Shown: positions 42,701 to 50,495 of the stretch, in pieces
Position numbering within the stretch: position 1 is the first letter of the stretch
How the letters are laid out: every line of letters starts with the position of its first letter
Origin: Palsa-1150 sp964531095
GTDB taxonomy: Bacteria > Myxococcota_A > Polyangia > Polyangiales > Polyangiaceae
Direction of reading: 5' to 3'
NCBI GenBank assembly: GCA_964531095.1
Contig: CAZHED010000006.1
Coordinates: 62,001-126,000 of the forward strand
DNA length: 64,000 nt
Notes under the pieces: model-generated
Told to the model about the DNA's origin: nothing
The model's input: only the letters and a program-made list of their open reading frames with translations
The model's database searches: none
Made by a program: the position numbers and the translations under genes

Positions 42701-44697
42701 CACCGTTCCGCAGCCTCCCACAACTTGTCGGACTTCTGGAGCTCGGCGGCCGCCGCGTATGCCTCCCCCGCAGCGCCCGGGTCTTTGAGTTGCTCGCGTA
42801 GGCGACCGAGACGCTCCTGGAGCGCGCCGCGGGCGAATGGGTCTTGGATCGTCGCGATGTTGTCGGCGATGACTTGCGCCGCGCGATCGAGGGCGCGCGA
42901 ATGCTCGAAGAGCTTGGATGCCGTCGAGACCGCGTGGTCGTCCTCCGGCGTCAGGTACGCGATGCGGGCCCATGCCTCCGCCGCAGCGCCATGATCGCGA
43001 CGCTTGTTCTCGTGCAGGGTCGCGAGCTTTTTTTCGAGCGCGATCTTCTTCTCGACGTCCTGCTCGACGGTGGCCTCCTGCTCGATCAGGTTCGCGAGGT
43101 CGTCCCACCGTTGGGTCTTCTCGAGCAGCCGCGTCAGCGACTGGCGCGCGACCTCATCGCCGTGGTCGATGGCCAGGAGCTGGCGCCAAGCGTTCATCGC
43201 GCCCTCGGCGTCACGCAACGTGCTCTCGCAGAGTCCCGCCACTTCGCGCAGGCGCTTCGTGCGCTCTTCGACCGACTGACCGCTGGCTCGCACGGCTGCC
43301 AGGAGCACGTCGCGCAACCCAGCGTAGTCCCGCTTTGTGCGCAGATAGTCCTCGACCCACGAGAGCGCCTCGGGATGCGCGGGATCGGTTTCGAGCACTT
43401 CGCGATACTTCTTCGCGGCCTCTCCGCGCGCACCTCGGGCGGCCAAGGCTTGCGCGGCGCTCAGCAGACTCTGCACGTGGTCCGCAGGCCCGCCGCCGCG
43501 CAGGTCGCCGGCCGCAACAGGGGGCGGCGGAGGAACCGAGGGCATGCGCTGGCCGGCCTGGGCGTAGAGGTCGCGCAGCTTCGCGGTTGCCTGGGGATCG
43601 CCCAATGCGCGCAGGGGCTCGAGGATCTGGATGGCGTGGGTGGCTTGCCCCGCGGCTTCGTAGCTCGCGGCGAGCAGCCAGCGAGCGTCGGACGCCATGG
43701 CTCCTGCGGGATTGACCTGGAGGTACGCGAGGTACCGCGTGGCCACGTCGTCTTCTCGCTGCAGCGCGCGCGCGTAGAACGCGTAGAGCTGGAGCGCGCG
43801 ATCGTGGCCGGGATCGATCTCCAGCGCGCCCGCGGAGTACGCGAGGCCGTGTTCGCCGTCGTACATTTCGGCCAGGCCGACCAGGAGCTCGGCGCCCAAG
43901 GTTCGCTCCTTCGCCGGCACGTCTTCTCCCGCCGCGAGCCGCTCGACAATCAGCGCGCCGTACTCCTGCTGGAGCGTCGCGTCCCGCTCGTCGAGCTGTC
44001 TTGCGCGTGCCAGGGCTTGCGATGCACCGGTCATGTCCCCGGCGGTTCGAAGGGACGCTGCCTTATCGCGCAAAAGGGCGAGCTGGCGTTGCGGATCGCG
44101 CTCGAGCGACTGCTCCGGCTCTTCCCCGGGGACAGCGGCGCTGCGCTGCCCGAGCACGGGTTGGGAAGCGGCGGCTTGAGGCGAACGTGCGCGAGATGGA
44201 TCCAGGTCGGAGGCGCGGCGGAAGTTTTCGGCCGCTTTCTTCGGCTGCTGAAGGCTCTCCCCCCAAAGCCGTCCCAGCTCTTCGTGCATCTCGGCGAGCT
44301 CGCTGCGGATGTCGCCGTTCTGGCCGGATAGAGGGGCGAGCGCCTTCGCTCGGCGTTCGAGCAGCGCAACCAGCGCCTTGACGTCGCCCTTCTCGCGATA
44401 GAGCTGCCCCAGGCGGTCAGAGGCCGTTCGCTGGGTGGGATCGCGGTCGATTGCCTGCATCAAGACGCGCGCCGCGCGATGCGCATCACCGAGAGTCGTC
44501 GACCACACGTTGGCGGCTTCGCTCAGCCAGTGCGAGGCGTACCCGGGGTCACGTGTCTCCGCGCCGACTCTTTCGAGGAGAAGGGCGTACGAGCGCGGAT
44601 CCGATGCGCCCGCTTGGTGTGCGTTCGAAAGCGCTTCCTCGTCGTGTGGGTTGGCAACGAGCCGCTGCACGAGCGAATCCACTTGGGTGGGCTCCAT
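39739..44697 (-). CDS. Giant TPR protein, 1652 residues
   Basis: Very large protein made mainly of tetratricopeptide-type helical repeats, with typical units such as ALSNAHQAGA, A.R..L..A....P and YE.VL..DP. The N-terminus (MEPTQVDSLVQRLVANPHDEEALSNAHQ) is without signal peptide, and the last 250 residues are acidic and low-complexity, ending in a Lys-rich KAKKRKSKK and LPPPLRRG. TPR proteins of this size are a recurrent feature of Myxococcota, probably as interaction scaffolds; the function of this one is unknown. No enzymatic domain was seen. It lies between an LD-carboxypeptidase and a Ser/Thr kinase gene and runs in the same direction as the latter. Confidence 0.85.
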   Translation of the reverse strand: MEPTQVDSLVQRLVANPHDEEALSNAHQAGASDPRSYALLLERVGAETRDPGYASHWLSEAANVWSTTLGDAHRAARVLMQAIDRDPTQRTASDRLGQLYREKGDVKALVALLERRAKALAPLSGQNGDIRSELAEMHEELGRLWGESLQQPKKAAENFRRASDLDPSRARSPQAAASQPVLGQRSAAVPGEEPEQSLERDPQRQLALLRDKAASLRTAGDMTGASQALARARQLDERDATLQQEYGALIVERLAAGEDVPAKERTLGAELLVGLAEMYDGEHGLAYSAGALEIDPGHDRALQLYAFYARALQREDDVATRYLAYLQVNPAGAMASDARWLLAASYEAAGQATHAIQILEPLRALGDPQATAKLRDLYAQAGQRMPSVPPPPPVAAGDLRGGGPADHVQSLLSAAQALAARGARGEAAKKYREVLETDPAHPEALSWVEDYLRTKRDYAGLRDVLLAAVRASGQSVEERTKRLREVAGLCESTLRDAEGAMNAWRQLLAIDHGDEVARQSLTRLLEKTQRWDDLANLIEQEATVEQDVEKKIALEKKLATLHENKRRDHGAAAEAWARIAYLTPEDDHAVSTASKLFEHSRALDRAAQVIADNIATIQDPFARGALQERLGRLREQLKDPGAAGEAYAAAAELQKSDKLWEAAERCFVAAGRWDRAAQAAVERAHAAANPKVQAQHFARGAEHFARAGDEAGVLAALERATDLDPTSDEHAQQLTERYTALGKWTELVQLLVTRGDRLTDKAKRTAVRRQAAKLYQGQLGDVESARETWWKVIEDGDDKEAIEHLVEDAVAREDSVEATTLLRRLGKLATDNPERVRIALREAELLAEGVGDVEAAIARYESVLSEIDATCRPALQAVADLQEARENPAAAVGALERELKLVTDPSERVQIAWRMARLYEQLDDGKNAIRSLELVRELDREDFDALTRLCELCEKGEDWGKTAELLAQRIEVEADEAETSRLTLKLATVLADKLDRGDEALAALSELADMGFDAIRTAYVDLGDRLGWRGIVATKLVEWWFEAEQSPKRTASLRGAFERFVEVGREEEAVRVACEIARSKGADRVLAEHLEQLSVKTHDLDALSVAHDLLVRDMTGMERARELARQAEARVAAGAAPLEALQHGETGLSGVPPEDAEELLARLAALAEEPTAIVDLYERQITRCKAPADRVHALARAAQVAASKGQIDRARRFFDLSLSGAPTEETLATLEQAAADGDLQTDGEVLRRTLCEAMASGGQGARDGGRTRGALMRRAASIVYRGLRDVDQAFTWLGDSLIAHVESTTLDTLEELALDVGGQQRAEDTLSRALGEVFDGPLVRLLLSRRSKLRREKLGDKVGAAADLKKLHELSPGDQVVTEELTSLLTDLGDHRGMVQLYEDLILRGKDMGVRAELARKVARMWEDLLADPREAADAWRRVLRMKAGDPEATEGLDRAKANMLRRPEPSGESEADAEPPPPPHEAPPVLAQAIAAPTPGPDSSRDQRALGDGGDKTDEVAAIATTSSASAASAMVDAEGDTAETQIQSPDTQPSPTEAKAKKRKSKKHFDEARESTAGAGLSPETHKRDVAIDPGEPLSLDLDSPEGPAGVEGEIVIADDLGEMIDVEDAPPEQPESPQRENGKRSLPPPLRRG

Positions 44698-44773
44698 CCG
44701 GGACGGAGGCTAGCACCTTCTCGTTTTTGCCATCAATTGATGGTGCGCCGTGCACGCTTGAGTCAGAGCGCGC

Positions 44774-46354
44774 TTATTCGAAGTAACCGTACCCAACCGA
44801 CGACGTGCTCGCCGGCTTCGGCTGCGCGCTCACTGGGCGAGGATGCGGCGCGCGACGATCCGTGCGAGAAATATCCGGCCGGACGGGAGTGCTTGGCGCC
44901 GTCCCGGGTTGTGCCGCCGTCGGCGTGGGTGCGGGCTTTGGGACAGGCGCTTGCGCGGGTTGTGTCGGCACGATCGATACGGGCTGCGCGGCCGCCGTGA
45001 TCGCGAGTCTCGGCGTGGCCGCCGCCGGCGTCGCCACGGTCGCCTGCGGTGCCCGATGCACAACGGACGCGACGACGATCGTTCCGAGCAGCGAGACGAT
45101 CCCGACCGCCCCCGCGACGACCACCCAGCGCCGTGACGACGTGGGGATACCTGCAGGAACGCTGAGCGTGTCATAGGTCAGAGCGCTCGGCGGAGGTGAC
45201 GCGGGGGGAACGGACCTTCGGCTGTCGGCCACGGCCTCGGGCCCACTCTCGAGCGAAGCGCGCACGCCGCTCGCTTGGATTGCCGCTTCCTTCACGCGCG
45301 TGAGCTCCGCCATCAGCGCGTCCGCGGTCTGGGGCCGCTTCTCCGGTTCCTTCGACAGGATCCGCATCACGAGACTCTCGACCTCGTGCGGAATTCGCGC
45401 GTCGGGCGCGACCTCGCTCATGGGACGGGGCGGTGTCTTGATGTGGCGCGCCATCACGACGATCGCATCGTCGTCCGTGAACGGAGGACGCCCAGTCAGC
45501 ATGTGATAGAGGATGACCCCGAGCGAGTAGAGATCGCTACGCGCGTCGAGCGGTTTGCCCTGCGCCTGCTCCGGAGACATGTAGCGCGGAGTTCCGAACA
45601 CCGTGCCGGCCTGGGTCTCGATGGCGTTCATCGCCAGGTCGCCGTCGGCCTGCAGCATCTTGGCGATTCCGAAGTCGAGAACCTTGACGATCTCTTCGAA
45701 CTTTTCGTGCGTCTGCACCCGTGCGTAAAACAGATTGTCCGGCTTTAGATCGCGGTGGACGATGCCCTTCGCGTGCGCCTCGGTGAGCGATCGCAGGGCC
45801 TGCTTCGCGGTCTCGATCGCGTCTTCCACGGCGATGCGACCGACACGCTTGATGCGCTGCCCGAGGGACTCGCCTTGGAGCAACTCCATGGCCAAGTAAA
45901 AGTCCCCCGTTTCGCTCTGGCCGAAATCGAACACCGTGACCGTGTTCGGCGAAGTGAGCAGGCTATTGGCCCGAGCCTCGCGCAAGAACCGAGCGCGACT
46001 CACCTCGTCGATCGCGCGATCGCTTCGTAGGATCTTGATGGCCACGTCGCGACCGATGGGCGCTTGTTTTGCGCGGTAAACCGTGCCCATCGATCCGGCC
46101 CCGAGGCGCGCAAGGATCGTGAATCGGCCCGCCAGAACGCGGCCGAGCATCGTGTCGCCCGCGGCGGCGTGCAGATCGGCGGCCCGCAAGAGCGGAGCAC
46201 GGTCGTCCGGACAGGTCTGAAGCCCCGGCTCTTCGTCGAAGCGACGCTGGCACCGAGGGCACACAAATCCCGTTACAGCGCGCTCTTTGGGCGCCGACTC
46301 GTCGGACCGACGTGCAGCGGCCGGGTGGGACAAGGACGACAAGGACTTCGTCAT
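44774..46354 (-). CDS. Ser/Thr protein kinase with zinc ribbon and TM
   Basis: Eukaryote-like (Hanks-type) kinase, 526 residues from ATG 46354. Order: a CPRCQRRF...CPDD zinc-ribbon (residues 32-52); kinase domain with GAGSMGTVY glycine loop (85-93), VAIK lysine (K107), HRDLKPDN (D202 catalytic), DFGIAK (227-232) and APE region SPEQAQG; then a transmembrane helix (about 410-432) and a Pro/Ala-rich periplasmic tail. The zinc-ribbon plus kinase layout is typical of myxobacteria. It could be linked with the large TPR gene downstream (76-base gap), but no substrate is implied. A longer in-frame start at 46417 exists. Confidence 0.9.
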   Translation of the reverse strand: MTKSLSSLSHPAAARRSDESAPKERAVTGFVCPRCQRRFDEEPGLQTCPDDRAPLLRAADLHAAAGDTMLGRVLAGRFTILARLGAGSMGTVYRAKQAPIGRDVAIKILRSDRAIDEVSRARFLREARANSLLTSPNTVTVFDFGQSETGDFYLAMELLQGESLGQRIKRVGRIAVEDAIETAKQALRSLTEAHAKGIVHRDLKPDNLFYARVQTHEKFEEIVKVLDFGIAKMLQADGDLAMNAIETQAGTVFGTPRYMSPEQAQGKPLDARSDLYSLGVILYHMLTGRPPFTDDDAIVVMARHIKTPPRPMSEVAPDARIPHEVESLVMRILSKEPEKRPQTADALMAELTRVKEAAIQASGVRASLESGPEAVADSRRSVPPASPPPSALTYDTLSVPAGIPTSSRRWVVVAGAVGIVSLLGTIVVASVVHRAPQATVATPAAATPRLAITAAAQPVSIVPTQPAQAPVPKPAPTPTAAQPGTAPSTPVRPDISRTDRRAPHPRPVSAQPKPASTSSVGYGYFE

Positions 46355-46462
46355 GTTCGCGCGCGCGGGGGGCACGCGCAAGCCAAGTGAGCCAATTCCG
46401 GTCCAGGTCCTTACCACCGCGTCCCCGCGGTCAGGGGCCCTTTCGGGCGGAGCCGCCTCAAA

Positions 46463-47290
46463 TCACCGTAGGGGGAGGACGTTTCTAGGGTCGCATACGA
46501 CGCTACTCTCATTGGCGATCCCGGCGGAAGGCGCCAGTTTCATGACATCCACCCCCGGCCGCATCCGGCGAGCTTCGAGGTGCAGGTGGACGAGCTCGGG
46601 CGAGCCCGTATCGCCTACGAACCCAACCAAGTCTCCATCCTTCAGATGCACACCTGCCCGCACCCCGGGGGCCGTGGCATCGAGGTGACCGAAGATAAGG
46701 AGGTAATCGTGGAGCTGGCCCGCCTCCCGCAAGGCGTGGCGCGTGATGACGGTGGTACCGAAGAGCGGGCCCACGGAGACGACCTCGGCATCGCCCTGCT
46801 GATGCTCCAACGCGAGCATGCGGATGGGCGTTCCCTTCTTCTGCGGCAAGTCGACGGCCCCGTGACCCACCTGTCGCAGTCGGCTCCCGCGACGCTGCGC
46901 GCTGTCGGGACGATCGAGATCGAAGCCGCTGACGACACATTCGTGATCGCACGGGACCGGATAGCGATACGAGTCGTAATCGGCCGGACGCTCCGGGCGA
47001 CGAGGGATTTCGTCGTACGCGGTCCAGCGCCCGCCCTTGTCGTGGTGCCCGTTGGCCGCGGGCTCCGCTTCGGGGGCTCCAGGCTCGTCGTCCGGGAGGC
47101 GAACGCACGCGTCGCCGTCGGGCAGCATGTGGGCCGGACAGAGAGCTGGGCCCAGGGCGCCAGCCATCTCGGGTTCGGGTGCGGCGCGAACCGGCTGCGT
47201 CCGCGGCGAGCCGGCCCCGGCGGACAACGCGGCGACCGCGACCAGCGCCGCGGCGATGGCGATCGGCGGACGACGGGGCGCGGTGCCCAT
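46463..47290 (-). CDS. M23 peptidase-domain protein
   Basis: 275-residue secreted protein with a signal peptide at the N-terminus and a C-terminal LytM/M23 domain. Zinc-site motifs are HGAVD (H143, D147) and HLHLE (H235, H237), as in active peptidoglycan endopeptidases. The central region is Pro/Asp-rich and has Cys pairs (C51, C62; C114, C118) that may form disulfides. Start ATG at 47290 was chosen because it begins the signal peptide; the upstream frame is implausible. It may cut peptide cross-links in the murein; the target is unverified. Divergent from the HEAT gene. Confidence 0.85.
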   Translation of the reverse strand: MGTAPRRPPIAIAAALVAVAALSAGAGSPRTQPVRAAPEPEMAGALGPALCPAHMLPDGDACVRLPDDEPGAPEAEPAANGHHDKGGRWTAYDEIPRRPERPADYDSYRYPVPCDHECVVSGFDLDRPDSAQRRGSRLRQVGHGAVDLPQKKGTPIRMLALEHQQGDAEVVSVGPLFGTTVITRHALREAGQLHDYLLIFGHLDATAPGVRAGVHLKDGDLVGFVGDTGSPELVHLHLEARRMRPGVDVMKLAPSAGIANESSVVCDPRNVLPLR

Positions 47291-47407
47291 CGGAGCAAGC
47301 GGGGAAGGGAAAACCACCGGGGACGTCCCAGTGTAATGGAATGCCGGGCGGGGAGCGCCGCTCCCGCTGCTTGCGAAGCCGGCGCGCCCCGGGTATCCGT
47401 CGTCCCG

Positions 47408-48064
47408 ATGTCGCCGCGCGACCTGCCCGCCACGCTGAAGGCGCTTTTCGACGCAGAGCGCGCCGTGCGAGCGGCACATGACCAGCTCATCGACGCCGAA
47501 CCCGCCGGGGTGCTGCCGCTGCTCGAGCGCGCCACGCGCGAAGCGCTCGATCTCGATCAGCTCGACGAGGACGAATCGTCTCTGCGGCTCGTTCGCATCT
47601 CTGCGGTGCTAGGCGAGATGCAAGGCGCAGCGGTGGTCGACTTGCTCATCGACATCCTGGGCTGCGACGAGCCGGAGGCACGGCGCGCGGCAGGTGAAGC
47701 GCTGGCCGGGCTGGCTTGGGATCGATTCAAGGAGGTCGCGCTCGGCGTCGAGCGGGCTCTCGACCGCTTGCCGGACGGAACCCCCGCGCTCTCGGAGCTG
47801 CCCTACCTGCTCGCGGAGTTGCCGGAGCCCGGCGCCATGAAGCTCCTCGCGCGCTTCCTCGCGCACCGCGATCCGGACGCCGTGGCCGCGGCGGTCGAAG
47901 CCCTCGTCGAGGCCGGAGACGTGAGCGCCATCGCGATCCTCAAGCCTCTGGAGAACGACGCCCGCAAGGTCCAGCTCGAGGATGAAACGGGCACCCTGGG
48001 AGAAGCGACGATCGGTGAGCTGGTCGCAGAAGCGCTCTCCCTATTGGGCAAGGCAGCACCGTGA
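47408..48064 (+). CDS. HEAT-repeat protein
   Basis: 218-residue soluble protein made of alpha-helical repeats with LLPLLERATREAL, ARRAAGEALAGLAW and PDAVAAAVEALVEAGD, typical HEAT-type units. No enzymatic motif or signal peptide. Such proteins usually act in protein-protein interaction. Start ATG at 47408. Its stop overlaps the GTG start of the downstream methyltransferase (GTGA), so the two are coupled and probably work together. Function unknown. Confidence 0.8.
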   Translation: MSPRDLPATLKALFDAERAVRAAHDQLIDAEPAGVLPLLERATREALDLDQLDEDESSLRLVRISAVLGEMQGAAVVDLLIDILGCDEPEARRAAGEALAGLAWDRFKEVALGVERALDRLPDGTPALSELPYLLAELPEPGAMKLLARFLAHRDPDAVAAAVEALVEAGDVSAIAILKPLENDARKVQLEDETGTLGEATIGELVAEALSLLGKAAP

Positions 48065-48945
48065 CCCCCGAGCCGGGGGGCCGGCGGTCCACGACCGCGC
48101 AGGGCGCGCCCGATCCGGTGCGCATGGGCCCGGCGGAAGCGGCGATCTTCGAGACGTTCGTCGTTCCACGGTACCTGTCGCTCTTCGGTGAGCTCTTGAT
48201 CGATATGGTCGTTGAAAGCGAGCAGGCTCGGGTCGCGCACTTGCACTGCCGGACCGGTTACCCGGACCGGGGCCTGTCCTTGAAGCTCGAGGGCGCTCAC
48301 ATCCTGGGGGCCGATCCTTCGCCGGCCGCGCTGCAGCTCGCGCGGGCGAAGGCTGCCACCATGCCCAATATGGTCGCCGAATACCGCGTGCTCGATGGTC
48401 TGCCGACGACGCTCCCCGCCTCGGCCTTCTCCCATGCGGTCGCGATCCACCCGCTGGCGAGCCAGGAAGATCGAGACGAATTGTTCGCCGAGTGCGCCCG
48501 GCTGTTGGCCCCCCACGGCCAGGCGCTCATCGCCATGCCGCTCCGGGGCAGCTTCCAGGAGCTGGGCGACTTGTTGCAGGAGTACGCGCTCAAGTACGAC
48601 GACGCGGAAGTGGAGCAGGCCGTCGCGCGCGCGACCGAGGCGCGGCCAACTGCGGAGGGGCTCACGGAGGAGGTCGAACAGGCGGGCTTCGAGTTCGTAG
48701 ACGTCGGGGAGCGCCAAGCGGTTCTGCGCTTTCGGAGCGGACGGGACTTCTTCGAAGATCCCGTCGCGCGCTTTCTCATCCTCCCTGAGGTGAAGCTCCA
48801 CCACCGGCTGGAACACGCGGAGAACGCCCTTACCTACGTGCGAGGGGCGATCGACAAGTACTGGAGTGAGGGAACGTTCGAGCTCACCGTCCACATCGGC
48901 TGCGTAACCGGCCGTCGCACCGCTGGACCCGCTCAGCGACAGTAG
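48061..48945 (+). CDS. SAM-dependent methyltransferase
   Basis: 294-residue class I methyltransferase-like protein. Motif I region reads HLHCRTGYPDRG, motif II GADPSPAALQLARAKA (acidic residue binding the SAM ribose) and a PLASQEDRDELFAECARLLAPHG helix, as in methyltransf_11-type enzymes; the glycine-rich motif I is divergent. The substrate is unknown. GTG start overlaps the HEAT gene by 4 bases. The C-terminal half with FHHRLEHAENALTY is not assigned. It overlaps the convergent lipoprotein gene by 13 bases at the 3' ends. Confidence 0.78.
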   Translation: MTPEPGGRRSTTAQGAPDPVRMGPAEAAIFETFVVPRYLSLFGELLIDMVVESEQARVAHLHCRTGYPDRGLSLKLEGAHILGADPSPAALQLARAKAATMPNMVAEYRVLDGLPTTLPASAFSHAVAIHPLASQEDRDELFAECARLLAPHGQALIAMPLRGSFQELGDLLQEYALKYDDAEVEQAVARATEARPTAEGLTEEVEQAGFEFVDVGERQAVLRFRSGRDFFEDPVARFLILPEVKLHHRLEHAENALTYVRGAIDKYWSEGTFELTVHIGCVTGRRTAGPAQRQ

Positions 48946-50174
48946 CCGTCGACGCAGACGGCGCCCGAGCAGTACCTGCCTACGGCCGGATCGCAGTCAC
49001 CGCCGAGCGTGGCTGCCACGGCGCACACCAAGAAGGTTCCCGCCGTAACGGTCACCTCTTTGCAGGCCGCCGCCGGGTCGGAGCACGCCGACGCGCCGGC
49101 GTCTGGATCGCATCCGGCGTAGCAGTCGTGGTGCAGGCAGATCGCCGTCGCCGCGCAGACCGTGGCGAGCTCTCCGCGCCGACCGTCGTTCTTGCAATCG
49201 AAGCGAGCGCCTTCGTCAGGGATGCACCCGCCGTTGACGCAGAGCTGCCCGCTGGGGCACGCGGTACCAGCATCCCCCGCGGCGCACGGGGGCACGCAAT
49301 GCCCTTCGACGCAAGTGCTGCCGCCCTGGCACGTGGACGCGCCTGAGCCTGCGCACGGACCGGAGTTGACGTTGCAAACGCCGCGAGTGAAGTCGCAGGA
49401 ATAGCCCCCGGGGCAGGGGGCGGTGAGGCCGCAATGCGGCTCGCACACACCGTCGACGCACGATTCGTCCGACACGACGCACTGGGTGGTGTCGGAGCAC
49501 AGGCGACTTTGAGGCGTGCACTGCCCGTTGATGCATTTGGCGGCGCCGCCGCAATCGGCGTTGGCATTGCAACTGGCGGGGGGCGAGCCATCCGACGCGT
49601 CCGAAGTCAGCGGCGCGTCCGACGCGTCCGAGGCGACTGCATCCGAACCGATGGTTACGTCGGAAGCGGCGGACGAATCGACCCCGTTGGCTACGTCGAC
49701 GACGCCTGGAGGGGAGGAAACGTCCGGAGCGTCCGCGGATCCGTCCGTAGCGGCGATGGAGCCGCCGTCGGCCCGCCCCGCTTCGACCGGCGGCGCCGTC
49801 GCGTCGGCGCTTTGTCCGCTGTCGGTCGATGCGCTACCGGCATCGCTTGTAAAGCCGCTCGCGGGGACGCATTGCGCGACTCCGCCCGCGAGCTTGCAAA
49901 TAAAATTGCTGGGACATCCTCCGCTGCAATCGCCCGCGTCGGCGGCGGCGACGCACGTACTCGCGCTGCATGCATAGCCCGGAGGACAGTCCCCCGACGA
50001 GCTGCACTGCCAGGGGATGCATGTGCCGTCCGAAGGGGTGCCGCCGCTCGGGCAGTCGAAGCACGGCCCGTTCGCGCCGCACGCGGGGTAGTCGCTCGTG
50101 GTCGAGTAAATCGGGCACCCACCGAGGAGGGCGGCGACGCAGACGATCGCCGCGCCAAGCAAAAGTCGCTTCAT
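48933..50174 (-). CDS. Cys-rich lipoprotein
   Basis: 413-residue surface lipoprotein with a clear lipobox LLGGC (C20) after MKRLLLGAAIVCVAA. The mature part has about 45 cysteines arranged in EGF/TNFR-like segments with runs such as CVDGVCE and CVEGHCVPPC, broken by a Ser/Asp/Ala-rich spacer (about residues 110-210). This pattern is common in Polyangiales exported proteins; no binding partner or enzymatic role is known. Start ATG at 50174, with ATG for an alternative start further upstream rejected because it lacks a signal peptide. Convergent overlap with the methyltransferase by 13 bases. Confidence 0.8.
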   Translation of the reverse strand: MKRLLLGAAIVCVAALLGGCPIYSTTSDYPACGANGPCFDCPSGGTPSDGTCIPWQCSSSGDCPPGYACSASTCVAAADAGDCSGGCPSNFICKLAGGVAQCVPASGFTSDAGSASTDSGQSADATAPPVEAGRADGGSIAATDGSADAPDVSSPPGVVDVANGVDSSAASDVTIGSDAVASDASDAPLTSDASDGSPPASCNANADCGGAAKCINGQCTPQSRLCSDTTQCVVSDESCVDGVCEPHCGLTAPCPGGYSCDFTRGVCNVNSGPCAGSGASTCQGGSTCVEGHCVPPCAAGDAGTACPSGQLCVNGGCIPDEGARFDCKNDGRRGELATVCAATAICLHHDCYAGCDPDAGASACSDPAAACKEVTVTAGTFLVCAVAATLGGDCDPAVGRYCSGAVCVDGYCR

Positions 50175-50495
50175 GACTCCACCGCTCCCTTCGAGCCGCC
50201 GTCGAGGCGAACTCCCCGACGGCTGCCGAAACCTTAGCAACCAGTCCTGGCCGAAGCACATGCTCGCCGACGAACGCCCGCCCCCGTGCCACCACCCGTC
50301 GACGAGCGGTCGCCACTTGTCCTATTTGCCCCATCGGCCCGATTCGACTCGCGGGATCGACAGATCGCGACGGTGCGTGGTAGCGTGCCCCTCGCTCTGT
50401 CCAACGCGGGCGGCGCGGACGAGCTCGGGCGGCGGCTCGCGCGTGGAGTGTGGGTGTGAGTGTGCCGAGCTCCCCGAGCACACAGCGACGGATCG
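50175..50495. promoter_or_regulatory. Divergent intergenic stretch, no gene seen
   Basis: About 320 bases between the Cys-rich lipoprotein and the zinc-finger/TPR gene, divergent. It is GC-rich with a 6-bp inverted repeat CCGTCG (50199-50204) and CGACGG (50217-50222) but no convincing promoter, terminator or RNA structure. Both upstream regions probably carry promoters here. Short reading frames cross it but lack gene-like features. Confidence 0.3.

Noticed and set aside
42844..44331. A 495-residue plus-strand frame in the same TPR gene
   Set aside because: Shadow of the coding strand; no homology-like pattern.
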